DNA of 64,000 bases from Ignelater luminosus (GCA_011009095.1 VTPC01090413.1:177475-241474), one strand, 5' to 3'. Positions 35,485-48,213 are shown, counted from the first letter of the stretch. The notes: generated by a model not told the origin, from the letters alone. Numbers and translations: made by a program.

Positions 35485-35493
35485 ACTTACCTT
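35485..35493 (-). promoter_or_regulatory. Consensus 5' splice donor five bases after the receptor stop codon
   Basis: On the minus strand the sequence after the TAA stop is AAAAG then GTAAGT, an exact AAG|GTAAGT donor with the cut between 35491 and 35490. If used, the gene has a 3' UTR intron starting almost at the stop codon. Such a short distance would normally not provoke nonsense-mediated decay. Confidence 0.5.
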
Positions 35494-35495
35494 TT

Positions 35496-36791
35496 TTAAT
35501 CCTCAGCCTTGATGTAAGGAATTGATTTTTCTTCACTAATATATTTCAGTCGAACGGATTCGGCCGCTGAATCGTAAATAGCACCAGATGTAGGCACCAG
35601 AACATTTTCCACCTCCACACTATCCGTCTTGACGGGGGGCAATGGAACTGCCTTTTGACTCCTGATAGATGCAGCTCGATGTATCCCGGAATGCAATAAC
35701 GAATCCTGCTGCGTCTCATTGTTACCGTTACACGTTCGTTCAGATCGCCAGTTACCTAAACGACTACCAGGAATCCCCCTGCTGGAAGATGCGTCGAAAC
35801 AAGGAAGAACTTGCTTGAATTCCTTACGGAAATTCTCGTTTAGCCAAGCATACAAGAATGGATTGTAGCACGTTGAAGACATAGCCATTGAATGTACCAT
35901 AAAGAAGCTGAGATAGTAATATTGCCAGTTGCCAGTTTGAACGTAAAAGTCGTTAATTATGTTAATCACGTTTAATGGAAGCCAAGATAGTAAGAAGATG
36001 ACAACCATGGCAATTAACATTCTGTTGGTGCGTCGTTTCCTTTCTCGATCTGCCTCTTCTTTTCTGGAACTCTTCGAGCCGGGCTTACTTCGAGCCCTAT
36101 CGTTCAGACGTAAAGAAACGCAAATATAACAAAAAGCCATCATGAAGAACGGAATGACGAATTGCATCATAGTAGTTAAACCACCAAATATCTTCCGATA
36201 TTCTTCTTTAGGCCAGTCTTCTTCACAAAAATATTTAGGATCAGAAGTATTGTCACCTGCTTTATGTCGCATGTAGATTCCATATGGTAAAGTGACTAAG
36301 AACGCAAAAAACCATATGTTCACTATAATTAGAATACACGTGGATAGTTTCATTCTTGGATGAAACGGATATATTATCACGAAGAATCTGTCTATAGCTA
36401 TCGAAGTTAACGTGAGCGTTGAAATGTACACACTAGTCCCTTGTGCGTAAGACACCAAATGACAGATCACTTTTCCAAACACCCATCTTCCTAAGAACGT
36501 ATAGAGCGGTGTAAACGGCACAGCCAGAACACAAAGAAGAATGTCAGAAAGGGCTAAATTCGTTATGAATAGATTTGTTACAGTTTGCATCGCTTTATTT
36601 CTAAACACTACGAAGCACACTAACACGTTTCCGAATATACCAAGTATAAATATTCCGGTGTATAAAATTAAAAACAACGCTTGCACCACTATATTGTCTA
36701 TTATATCGTCCCCCGTAATATTTCTGTCTTGCACTTGATTCCACTCGTCCAAAACGCCGGTACTGTTATTAAATCCGTTAATAACCTCCAT
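35496..36791 (-). CDS. sNPFR: Short neuropeptide F receptor-type GPCR, paralogue 1 (431 aa, intronless coding region)
   Basis: Class A GPCR related to Drosophila sNPF receptor; binds short neuropeptide F peptides and signals through G proteins at the plasma membrane. From the chosen start: N-glycosylation sites N9, N24, N181; TM1 about 36-61 with N55; TM2 with D83 in NLFITNLALSDILLC; C110 and C189 for the extracellular disulphide; TM3 ends D134-R135-F136 (DRF, not the usual DRY); TM4 W160; TM5 P214; basic third loop KPGSKSSRKEEADRE with RKRRTNRM; TM6 SWLP with W270 and P272; TM7 NPFLY (N310-Y314); helix 8 with C331 as possible palmitoylation site. A tail of about 100 aa contains DSLLHSG, shared in form with paralogue 2. 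The start at 36791 (AAAATGG context) matches the paralogue; an in-frame ATG ten codons upstream (36821) is the alternative. No intron interrupts the frame. Ligand assignment is by family likeness. Confidence 0.93.
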   Translation of the reverse strand: MEVINGFNNSTGVLDEWNQVQDRNITGDDIIDNIVVQALFLILYTGIFILGIFGNVLVCFVVFRNKAMQTVTNLFITNLALSDILLCVLAVPFTPLYTFLGRWVFGKVICHLVSYAQGTSVYISTLTLTSIAIDRFFVIIYPFHPRMKLSTCILIIVNIWFFAFLVTLPYGIYMRHKAGDNTSDPKYFCEEDWPKEEYRKIFGGLTTMMQFVIPFFMMAFCYICVSLRLNDRARSKPGSKSSRKEEADRERKRRTNRMLIAMVVIFLLSWLPLNVINIINDFYVQTGNWQYYYLSFFMVHSMAMSSTCYNPFLYAWLNENFRKEFKQVLPCFDASSSRGIPGSRLGNWRSERTCNGNNETQQDSLLHSGIHRAASIRSQKAVPLPPVKTDSVEVENVLVPTSGAIYDSAAESVRLKYISEEKSIPYIKAED

Positions 36792-36821
36792 TTTAATTTT
36801 GTCGACTTTTCTTAAGAACAC

Positions 36822-37749
36822 ATTTTAGAAACATTTAACGTTGAAAGTTTTAGGTATGCTCTGTATACACAATGTTGTTGTTAAAGTTCATTACACATTC
36901 TCCCTTGTTAAATTAATACAAAGTTTATTACGTAATTTTAATTCCAAACAGTGTCTTTGAGGACTTAATTTTAATCACTAGTTCATTGTTTTGGAAAATG
37001 GAACACAGTTGTATGACAAACGGCACGTCTAGAAAGAATAAACAGTATTAGTATACTTTGAATATTTCCCCCCATTTTTGTTTTTATTTGCTATTTTTAC
37101 ATTCATACAGGGTATTTAAAATAAATTACAAACACCAAATTCTGTACACTCGTTTTCAATTTGAACAATTTTAAATTATTCATCAAATCTTGTTTCCTTT
37201 TTTTTGTATATGTGACGGGGAATTGAAGAATTTAAAAGGTCTAATTCATATATTACGCTATAATTAATGAAGGTAGTTTTAATCATTTAAACGAATCAAT
37301 TTGCTGGTTGTTTTGTTAAAGCATTAAATCTGCTTTTAAAATTAGGATAAAGCGTGTATTTAAATGGAATTTAATTGAAGTTTAGCATTAGTCTATTTAA
37401 ATGGAGAATTTCATATTCACAAATTAACAGCAAAAATATGTTAATTAAATTATGAGAATTTATTTACGTGAATAGGATTCTAATTAAATTTATAGTGCAG
37501 TTGAAATGGAAAAATTTTCCTTTGTTAAATATCAAACTAATAGAGCACACAAAAGAACCAATATTTGATGTAGGTCTTACAGGCTTTTACAGTCTATTGG
37601 AAATTCGCTTTTTTAATATAGTAATATTATTAAAATTGGTTCTAAAGAAGCCTTATGAAAACTATGAAATTGTAAATTTTCTTCTATGTGCCGTAATAAG
37701 CTCCCGATTTTATAACATTGCTTGAAAGAGCCTTTACGAAGAGAAAATC
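36822..37749. other. Upstream flank of receptor paralogue 1
   Basis: AT-rich sequence that should contain the 5' untranslated exon(s) and promoter of the minus-strand receptor gene. A possible acceptor TATACAG lies about 90 bp before the start codon (near 36870), but no promoter motif was identified with confidence. Confidence 0.4.
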
Positions 37750-39010
37750 ATTATTGACAAGCAGCATTGTCGAGAAAATTGTCTGATTTTAAATTCAAAT
37801 TTTTAACTAATCATTACAAAATTTTATTTATTATTTTAAGGTTTTCTTTAAGCTTTTTCAAATTTGAAAATATTTTTGTATGCAAACAAAACAACAAGAG
37901 AATTAATTCAGATATTGCTTATCAAAACAACAGTTTTGAAGTTTTTCTCTTCTTGTTTTTTGGATTATTGATTGAAATCGCTTTTAGTCATAAAATGACC
38001 TCATATTTAGATTATTTAACAACTGATTCAGATATTTTTGCTCAAAAAGGTTTCCTTGGCTAAACGTCCTTGTATTCATACAGTGAGCTGATTGTTACGG
38101 TTCAAACTAACTCTCAAGGTTTCAAAAATCCAACTTTTGGAATTTTCTAATTTCTGATTTTACTCATAAAATAGATTTTGAAAAAATAAATTTTCTGATC
38201 AAAGACCAAAGCTTTATGAATTGCTAATTTATTTTCGATTGAATTTTCAAGATTTAAAAAAATTACTCAGGAAGTGTCTCTCTCAAATATTTCTGAGTGA
38301 AGTACGATCACAGATTAAAAGCTACTACTTTTAGAAATTTTAAGATAATCCAATTAAACAAATTTTACTTGTAAAAACCTAAAACCTTAAAAAATGCCAA
38401 TATTTAGATGTTATTTATGTGTAGAGATTTTTCGGCTCAAAGCAATGATTAAAGCTCGAAAGATTCCTACTTTATAGTATTGATTATTAGAGTAATTAGC
38501 AAACGCAGCAGATATTTCTCCTATAAAGAATGGTTTGTCTTTGAAAATTCTTAGTTTTGTAAATTTCCTAAACTCGTGCTTAAAATCCATTTTTATTCGT
38601 AGAATGAATCAAGGCTTCCACAAAGCTTCAAAAAAAATTTAACCAACGACTCAGATATTGTTGTTCTAAGTATCAGGTAAAACTCGAAAAATCTTTATTT
38701 CTATAATATTTGCATTTAAAATTCTCCTCGGCTATGGAATTGATCTCAAGCTTGAAAAATCTTGAAAACCAACAACAAAATGCCCTAGAAATTGTTGTTC
38801 AACATTACGCTTAAAGCTTTAAATGTTTTTCGTCTGAATCCATTTTCTGAATTTTTCACTTATGGTATAAATGTCAACAATAATTAAGATCTTTTAAGTG
38901 CAATAAATGACATGGCTATGTCTACTTTCCTATTTTAGAGAATTAATTGCTACTCAAAGCGACCCAATATCTGCTCAAAATAACGACCAAGGTTTCTCCA
39001 TATCGATTGA
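37750..39010. repeat. Very degenerate tandem array, unit about 120-175 bp
   Basis: A word close to ATTCAGATATTGTTGCTCAAAA recurs in variant form near 37905, 38024, 38500, 38655, 38790 and 38965, each time in similar AT-rich surroundings with ATTTTC and CTCATAAAAT nearby. Spacing is irregular. The pattern suggests an old satellite-like array; the open frame at 37767-38063 within it is not a gene I recognise. Confidence 0.45.
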
Positions 39011-39024
39011 ACATAATTGTCAAA

Positions 39025-40785
39025 AAAGGTTATTTAGCAAATCGAGAAAATTTTACTCAAAAAGAAGTTGTAGTCCGGTCAATAAGCTGGGAAAAAAGGC
39101 GGAATACAAAAAAATACCCAGCTTGAATTTGAAAAACGTTTTTTGCAATGAGTTTTATATGACCTCAGGATCATTCATGACTATTGAAACCTTTCCCCGC
39201 CCCCCCCTTCTGCCCCAAATCGCGAAATCAACCCTTTTCCACCCCCTTTCTGGAGATTTTTTTTATTTGTAAAAATGTGTGCATTTTAGCTCAAAAATGG
39301 CTTCTAGGAGTTTTTTGGGTCGCTGATAACGAATCCGGCATTACTTTTCCGGCCGTGAAAAAACGGAAAATTTAGCCTAATTTCTGGAAAAAATTTTCTT
39401 GTCCGTGAAAATTCTGAATTTTAATTCAAAAGTGGGTCCCAGTGGGTTCTTTTGGTTGCTGATCACAAATCCGATATTAGTTTTCCGTAGCCCTAGAAAA
39501 TCGGAAAAACTGTCCAATTTCGGAAAAAAAATTTGGAATTTCAGCTCGAAAATGGATTCTAGATAGTTTCTTGGGTCGCTAATCACGAATCCGGCATTAG
39601 TTTTCCGGAAAAGGAAACCTGGCCGTGGAAAAACGGAAAATTTGGCCTAATTTCTAGAAAAATTTTTCTTGTTTGTGAAAAGTTTAAATTTTAACTCGAA
39701 AATGGGCCCTAGAAGGTTTCTTTGGTCACTGATATTAGTTTTAAGGAAAGCCACCCTAGCCGTAAAAAACCGGAAAATGTGGCATAATTTCTGAGAGTAG
39801 TTTGGAATTTCAGCTCGAAAATGGGTTCTAAATAGTCTTTGGGGCCGCTAATCACAAATCCTATATTAGTTGTTTGGAAAAACTATCCTGGCCGTAAACA
39901 ATTGGAAAATTTTGGCTTTTTCTTCATTTTTTTCATGTTTAACCGCTCTTAGATGGCAGTTTATCACGCTTTCAATGTAGTTGACATGCTTGAAACCAGT
40001 TTTTACTGTTGCAGTGAAAATTGCAAAAATACCCGTAAAAAACCATTGGGAGATTTTTAAAGAAAAGCGTGTTTCAGGTCGATTTCGGGGTAATAGCATG
40101 CTGCCACTACGAAAATAACAACAAAAACATTTAGAAAAACACTTTTTTTAAATTTTTTAATTTTCCACAACCAGGTTGGTTTTCCGGAAAACTTATATTG
40201 GGTTCGTGATCAGCGACCCAAAAAAACTATCTAGAACCCATTTTCGAACTAAAATTCCAAAAATGTTTCCGAAATTGGGCAAACTTTTTCGATTTTCCAC
40301 GGCCAAGGTGGTTTTTCCGGTGAACTAATATCGGATTCGTGATCAGCGACCAAAGAAACCTTCTAGAACCCATTTTCGAGTTCAAATTCAAAATTTTCAC
40401 AAACAAGAAAAACTTGTCCAGAAATTAAACCAAATTTTCCATTTTTCCACGGCCAGGTTTACTTTTCCGGAGAACTAATGCCGTATTCGTGATCAGCGAC
40501 CCAAAATACCTCCTAAAAACCATTTTTAAGCTGAAATTCACACATTTTTACAAATAAAAAATCTCCAGAAAAAGGGTGGTTAAAAAGGTTGATTTTGCGA
40601 TTTTGGGCAGAAGAGGGGGGGGGAAAGGTCTCAATAGTCAGGAATGACCTAGGGGTCATATAGAACTTATTGCAGAAAAGAGTTTTCAAATTCGTGCCGA
40701 GTGTTTTTTTTTATTCTCTCAGATCATTGACTGGACTATTAGCCCAAACGCTGTTATTGAAAATTCCTATTTTGAATTCAGCTGG
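39025..40785. mobile_element. Large foldback element with internally repeated arms
   Basis: Palindrome about 1.75 kb long. Left arm about 39025-39930, right arm about 40140-40785, spacer about 200 bp (39935-40135). The outer arm parts are clearly complementary: CATTCATGACTATTGAAACC then a C run then CTTCTGCCCC on the left, and the complement of GGGCAGAAGAGG, a G run, and TCTCAATAGTCAGGAATG on the right. Inside each arm a unit of about 135 bp is repeated (about five on the left, three on the right), each containing GGTCGCTGATCACGAATCCG, ATTAGTTTTCCGG, GGCCGTGGAAAAACGGAAAA and TCGAAAATGG. Non-coding; structure like Foldback-type transposons. Confidence 0.8.
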
Positions 40786-41623
40786 TAAAAGTAAGTACAT
40801 CCGCATTTCAACAAACGTTTGTAAATTATCTAATAAGTGCTGTAGACAATGGCAAATTTACTATAAAATTAGTAAAACTTGTTGTTTCAGGCTTTAGTGG
40901 AATATGAATGTTTTTCACACTCTGAATTATTATTGTTCCGTATGGACTTAAATTGATCCGTAGGCTTTTAATGGTGGAGTTACAGTACTGCACAATTAAA
41001 AACTTTTGTTGGAAATGATCGTCCAATACTGCACCAATACGTGTCCATTGTTAACTATTGGATATAGGTTTATGGAAAATGTATGCCTTTTATTAAACTC
41101 AACAGAAAGAAATTTTAATGATAAACTTCTCATTGGAACGAATCAATCAAGAGACTGCGCAGAGTGTCGAGCTTAAATGTCACTTATCAAATACATATGT
41201 CAAAAATCTTTATGTTGTAAACCTTGATAATAGCCTACTGCTTGAAGAATAGTTTAGCTTAGTCTAGAGCTTTTATAGTCAAATACTAAGATAAAAATTA
41301 AGGAAACCAAGAATCGGCCAAAAACAGCAAACATTGGTATATTTAAACAAAATCTAACAATAGACAATAACTATAACTTGCTACGCTGAACACAAATATC
41401 ATACCAAGATGTACAAGTGAGTATGGAAACTTTGAACCTCACCTATAAAGATACAACAGAAATTTAAAAAAAGTTACTTCCATGAACCTCATGTATAAGA
41501 ACATTTTTGGAACTTTATTCATCTTGTATTCTCTAAATTGAATTTGCCCTAAAAAAATTGCAACTACATTAATGAAAGAGCACAAGAAATATGTGCTATA
41601 TGCCTTAAACCTATAGTTACTTG
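40786..41623. other. Intergenic
   Basis: No feature recognised. Confidence 0.5.
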
Positions 41624-43500
41624 TAACAGGAAAAAACTAAAAAAGATGCCTAATTCCCATATAAGCCAGAAATCGGAAGATGTTCAATCCCGTAGCTCGA
41701 AGTCGAAGATGGGGGGCGGGTTCAAATAATAAATAACCCAAATAATTATGTTCTTACCTCAACCTAAAACTTAAATTTCAACTAAAAAGCTTAAAAGAAA
41801 TACCTAGAGGTCCATAAACAAATTCAAACCAAAATAAAGCACATTTTGACAATAAAAATGAATTAACCCACATTTCAGGATAGAATAAAATAATCAATTT
41901 GTACGAAATGCAAATACTCAAGCGATATTACAACAGAGTCCGGAAATGTACACAATGTTATAAAATAACATTACACCACCTCTACCAAAAGGGTGTTTCT
42001 TCCAAAACTTCCTTAAGTTGAAAAACTGAAGACCATAACGATGAAACGTCAAAATGTTACTTAGCAATGAGAAGCGTTACTAAAAGATAATTAACCATAA
42101 CGGAAGAAACATCAATTAGCATAAAGAGACAATTGAACCAAACGTTGATTACACCAAAATTAAACGGTACTAAATCAAAACGAAACCAAAGTCCAAATGA
42201 AACTCAAAGGTCTCCACAACCAATCCTAAATTATGCCAAAAAAAAAACCAAATGCAAAACTACTTGGACCAATGAACCACTCGAGGACAATAGGGAAAAA
42301 TAAGGTAAATACACAAAAGCTTCTATAGAAATAAAACACCAGCAAAAGTTTTTTCAAAAAAAAGACCAGCACTAAACCTAAATTAAAGCTACTATAAAAC
42401 AAAAAATAGTCGAGATAACGACTCAATAAAGATATCGGCAAGACAATAACGACTTAGCACGAAATAACTTTGTACTAAACCGGGTTAATTATTATCGGCC
42501 ACCACGGCCAAAAGGGTCTAAAACCCAAACGGTCACGAAGATCACGATAAGGGGCCTAAAGCCCTAGACGACCACATGGTCACGGTACTCCAACCGATGC
42601 TGAACAAAAAACAACACAAAAATACAAGCAAGAGTCCTTCTAAAGGACAAACACAATGCTTAACCTAAACTAAAATAAACGAAACAAAGAAACTATATAC
42701 AAATGTCACATTTGGTGTTAGTAAAAATGTCGAAATAGGTGACTACAATGAAATAATAATCGTTCCTTCAAGTACACCCTACACAAAGATATTACCTACC
42801 AACCTGTCCAAAATGTACTAAAAGGAAGAGAAATAGGGTTCAAAGAACCCGGGGAGCAAAGATGGAAACGACTCCCTAATTATCCTTAGGAGCAAAAATG
42901 ACAAAGCTCCAGGATATCCCGCCAAACGCCCAACCAACCTCTCAAGAGGTAGTGAAGAACGACAACGGAAGGTTTCAAAAACTCGGAAAGCACAGATGGA
43001 AAAGCTCCCTATTTATCTTTAGCAGCAAAGATGGAAAAGATCCAGGATAGCCCACCAAAAACCCAACTAACCACCAAATAAAGTTGAAATCTTCTAGTAC
43101 GCTAGAGTCGATGTTTCAGCAACGGTACCAAAGTAAAGTCGATAAACTTACATGCAACAAGCACTTCATCTGGAGAGGGCATTCAACGAATCACGAGATA
43201 ATCGCATTATGGGATTCCCACAACTCATAAGACCAGTCACACATCAATCACAACTCATAACTTAAATCGAACAAACGAAACTAGGTAAACAAAATCTGGC
43301 CCTAGCACGCTGGAGTCCAAAAATCTGTAAAAGCCTCGAAACAAAGTGACCAAAAATCTAAACAGCCAACAAGAGCCTAAATCAAACCGGACAACTAACT
43401 AAATCGGCAAACAGCTAAATTAGCCAAAATGACATCGGCCCCACACGTTGGGCGACAAAACTTTATAACGGAAAAAAGCTGAAAAAGAGGCCTAATTCCC
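41624..43500. repeat. A-rich, strand-skewed block bounded by 37-bp direct repeats
   Basis: The sequences at 41624-41658 and 43464-43500 both read TAACRGGAAAAAA-CT-AAAAAGA-GCCTAATTCCC (short gaps), a direct repeat of about 37 bp. The 1.8 kb between has a marked excess of A and C over T and G on the plus strand, unlike its surroundings. It also contains a partial tandem duplication: 42857-42940 and 42987-43073 share AGCAAAGATGGAAA, GGAGCAAA and CCAACCAACC-like words. No coding frame. It could be a short non-autonomous element; the direct repeats may be its ends or its target duplication. Confidence 0.5.
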
Positions 43501-43539
43501 GTGAGCATACAGAGAAACTACAAAGGTATGAATTTTCTT

Positions 43540-46500
43540 AGACCTTTGACCTTCACTTCAAACGGCAATATGTAGGCCTATTTTTTGAATACTTCTAAAG
43601 ATTTCAATCAGAAAGTTCAAGAAACTCCAAAATAGCAGTTTGTTTGGATATTAATCAAAAACAATTTTAGCCAGGATTTTAGAAACCACTTAGATAGGAA
43701 TTTTCTAAAAATACTCTAAACGGTCATAACTGCGCCATTTACGAATAATTTTCAGAATACTCTCGAAATCACTTATTCTGTGATTTATAAATCGAAAGTT
43801 TGAAAAATATGGAGAAAAGGAATTTTCTAGCGATAATTGCTTGGGTAGTTTGAAAGATTCAGTCAGCCTTTGCATTCATTCCGTGAGGTTTTGACCAATA
43901 TATTGAGCAACAATTTCGTCTAATTCGTTGAAAACTTTTTAAACATTTTTCAAGATCTGGTCTATTAATAAATGAGAACTCAGTAAAAACAAAAGATTAT
44001 AAAAGTAGATGCTTTCTAGGTTTTAAGGGTTACCTTTGGGGAATTTTGTTTTTAGAACTTAATCTACGAATAAATACGATTTTAGTAAAACAAAACTCCG
44101 AATGAAACGTATTATCTTGAAAAGTATCACGTGAAGTCAGTTTTTGGCAATTTTTTAAACTTCTTTTGAAAAGTAGCTCTGTTCTAAGAAAAGAAACTTA
44201 AATCAAAAATTCGAAAAACTGAGAACAGATTTATTTATAAACATTGTCCGATACCACAAATTGTTGGGTTCATTCTTCAAGTAGGTACAAGACAATGTAA
44301 TCAAAAATCCATTAAAAAGAAAACCGTAAATTCTTTAAAACTTTGACCGTAACTTTGGACAGCAAAATCTGGTACACGTGATAAACAATCCCTAAAATTA
44401 TTTAAAAGTCTAGGTATATTTCAAGAGCAATTTCAGTTTCGATGAAAAATCCAGAAAATTAAAAACGAAGATAAATCTTTTAAAGCTTTGGCCACTACTC
44501 TGAACAGCAAATTTTGATACAAGTGAGTTTTTGAAAGCCTTGGTAGTTGCTTTGAGAATAATATCTAGACCATCATTTTCTGGATAATTTATAAAAACTG
44601 GAAGGAAACATCGTTTTTGGTAAAGAAAGGAAGATCTCAAAAATTACAAAAATAGAAAATTCTTAAACTTTGGCAGTTACTTTGGAGCACTCTTGTTTCG
44701 AAGTGGTAGAAACGATTTCAATTCAAAATCAAAGATATCATAAATAGTTTAGAAAATTTTTACAAGTTGAGATTTTGACACACTGGCAATCAATGGATAC
44801 TTTGAGAAATTCTCTCTAGGTTTTATTTACATTTTATGACTACATCGATTTTAGAATGTAAAAAAATTAGAAAAATTGAATTTGTCTTATGAGTAATTGA
44901 GATTCCAATAAAAAATACCGAAAATCCAAAATCCAAAAAACTTTAATTGTAATTTAATCAATATCACTATTTACAGATTCAGTTAGATAATTTTCAAAAT
45001 TTTTCCAAAATTTAGGTTTATTTTTTCTGTGAATGCAAATATCAATTAGAAATCAAGAAAACTGCCAGAGAGAAAAAATGTTTGTGCAGCATAACTATTA
45101 AATTTCTTTCAAAGTTGGATTGAATTTATCGATGGAAGTTCATGGTCCTTTTTTAACTTTAGGCACTCCTTTGGAAAGAAATAATCTGCGCCGTTTGTTA
45201 AATAATTGTAAAGATTTTTTCAAGATCAAGATCCATACTGAGTAAAAAATATTTAAATGGTAAACCTATCCTACGTGCTTCCATTGATTATAAGAGTGAA
45301 CAAAATGGATCTAAGTACAAAAAGTTGTTGTATAAAGAAACTTATAAAATAGAAAAAGAATAAAATCAAACAGCCAAATTTTGGTAGCAATATTTGATAA
45401 AATAAAAAATTGTAGGTACACTCATTCTGTTTTTTGTACAATTGTACATCACTCTTTAAAGACCTGAGACATTATAATACAATAACTACAAAACCTGCCC
45501 TGTTCTGTAAAATTAATAAGGATGTGTGAATATCAAAGTTTTTCTTATTTATCCTTCCAGAAAGAAATTCAAATTAAAGGTCAAAAAATATATCACAGAT
45601 GCAACTCTGAACACTTAAATATTTGAGTCATTTGTTGAACAAATTTCAACATTCTTTTGAACGCTCCTGTTATGAAATACTCAAAAGATCTTCAAAAGAG
45701 AAATCTTTCTATAAGGGCAGAAATGTGTTGACCATTAGTTGAATGGTTTTTTCAAACTTTGCTTCCTACATAATTACAGTTTTCGGAGGTGGTCACTATT
45801 GTATGTAAAAATACATATTTCTACAAAACGTACATAAAGATAATTCGGCAATTCAGAGATTCTTATCAACTGAAATTTTAACTAAACAGATTTCCTGAAT
45901 GGGCAAGCTTGATACCGTTGAAACAAATTGCTGAAGATTTTGCTCGACACCTATAGAATGCAGGTGAATAACTCGCCAGTGTTCAAAGCCGGTTAATATA
46001 AGGTAAAGTACCGACACCAAGCAAAAGACAATTGCAAATTGAACTCAATGGTAATTTTCTCTCTGCTAGAGCCCCTGTTGTTTCACGTCAAATTTAAACA
46101 TAAGTTTATAACTTTAAGATTAATAGAATTCGGATTTTCAAAAAATGTAATTATTAACATTTTGTTGTTTCACTATTAAAAGCGTTTTCGGAAACTTGAC
46201 TCATATTTCTCTCTGACCTGATCATACAGATTACGTGACAGTGTTATTAGGTTAATTCAGCTCATTTAAAAGCGGTTGCGCGACCATTACGCAATTAATA
46301 GCATCTGCTGTTTTACAGTAGATAATGTCAATGAAGTAATAAGAAATACACTTCCTCGTACTATAACTTTAATAGCGAAAGAAGTCACTAATGTTTTTCT
46401 CTAAAACTTAAATTTAGTAACCTCAAACTTATAAACTGACGTTTAAGTTTGTCAAATCTGACGTGAACAACAGTGATTCTAGCAGAGGGGAAATTGTTTT

Positions 46501-47722
46501 TGAGCTTAGTTTGCGAATGTTTTTTGTTTGGTGTCGGTACCTTATCTCACATCAACTGGTTTTGTCAGTAGTGGTGGGATCAGCTTTCTAATCTTAGATC
46601 TCGTTCAACATCTAATCAAAAACGTGTAATTGCGCGCAATTTTCGTGTGCAGGAGCAGTAATCACTTGACAACACGTGAAGGTCAAACAGTCAGAACTTT
46701 TTTCATTGGTATCGCTTCATTGTGATTACTACTCCTGAATATAAGGAATGTTTGTGACAACTGCAGCAGCAGCATAGTTAGCATGCACTGACAAAGGTTT
46801 TGCCGAATTAAGCGTCTGAACGTTCATGAATGCTTCCAGAGATAATGGAAACAAATTTCATTCATTTACTTATTTCATGAAGCTGAATTCTGCCATCAGT
46901 GTTGATGCTGTTGGTTAGAGCGTGAACTACTTGAGAATGTGACTTGCATTGATTTGCAGAATGAATGCTATGCTGACAGTCCTTAGAGTAGCGGTTGCCT
47001 AATACGCCGCGCCGACTAGCTGATAAGTTGATGTGGGTTAAATTAATTAATTGATAAATAAGCTCTAATTCTAGAATTCTTAGTCACAGTATCGGATTTC
47101 AGCATATGACACAATTGTATACTCTAAGGACTATGCGATATGCGTTGCAAATAACAAAACAAAATACAAACAGCTTCAAAAATTAATCTGAATCTCCTGA
47201 AGTTAAATGTTCTTAAGATTTTTAATTTTCTTTGTTTCATTTTTCAAGAATTTCTTTTAGAGTTCAGTGTTTTCCTTTTTTTCCTCAGAATGTAGATATT
47301 TTGTAATATTTTGTTTAATACAATAAACAAATGAAGTTACATATTTACATTTCCATTCCGAATCCTGTAATTAAAATTGATTCTAATAATGAGATTGAAA
47401 CTTTGATTGTTATTTGGAGAAACAACTGTTAAGCCGCTTGTCTTACAATCATTTTCAATCTGGTGGATTTTGTGTGTAAGACCTGTTTTGAGTATTAAAT
47501 TAATTTAATTAAATGAAAATAGAATTTTCAAAAATTTGAAATCTTCAAGCGTTGGTCTTATTTTGAGCAGCCATTTCTGAGTTTCTCTTGTTGGTTTCTT
47601 AGCAATTCTGGAAATTTGTTTTATGTTGTGAATGAAACTGATGTCAACCAAACATTTAGAAAGTTTCCAAAAACAGGAATTTTTAAAACTGTAATTATTA
47701 CTTTAAACAGAAATAATTGGAC
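43540..47722. repeat. Satellite-like degenerate repeat field, left part
   Basis: A word close to CTTTGACCGTTACTTTGAGCAG recurs in altered form, for example near 44340 (CTTTGACCGTAACTTTGGACAGC), 44484, 44668, 45160, 47397 and 47545, commonly 130-180 bp apart where dense (44.3-44.8 kb). Intervening sequence shows shared words such as CAGAAAATTAAAAA. Between about 45.6 and 47.3 kb the pattern is hard to see. No genes recognised. Confidence 0.45.
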
Positions 47723-48213
47723 CAATTGAAGCCCTTGGTGCAAAAAGGTGTTGTGTCCTGTGACATTTATGACTTTTATTACAAAAAGCTGTTAACTCAG
47801 CTCCTTGTCTGATAGTATATTTCACAAGCGCTAGATAATTCCTACTGTATCGGTATAGAAAATCAGAAATGTGTCATCTGTGCAAAAATTATAATATGTT
47901 GTTTGAAAAAAGGTGTTAACTCATACATTTTAAGCATAAAGGTGATAACTCCGGAGTTAGCACCTTTTTGAGTGACAATTCATGGTTTGTTTACGTTTGA
48001 ACGCGCTTAGTGAATAGTAACTTTTCTTTTGTTTGTTATTGTTTTAAGAGGCTTTTATATATTGTATCAGCAAATAATATTGTAGTTCGAAGATTGGATT
48101 TTCTGCTCAATTATCTGTAAAAAACATAATTGCGACTTCTAACTTAATCTAAAATACGTAATGTCATCCTATCGTGTAATTAGAACTGAAACAAGAAATA
48201 AAGCTAGCTATTA

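Noticed and set aside
39243-40600. Regularly spaced repeats that might be read as a CRISPR-like array.
   Set aside because: The host is an insect, the units are about 135 bp with no conserved repeat/spacer alternation, and they lie in inverted arms: a foldback element.
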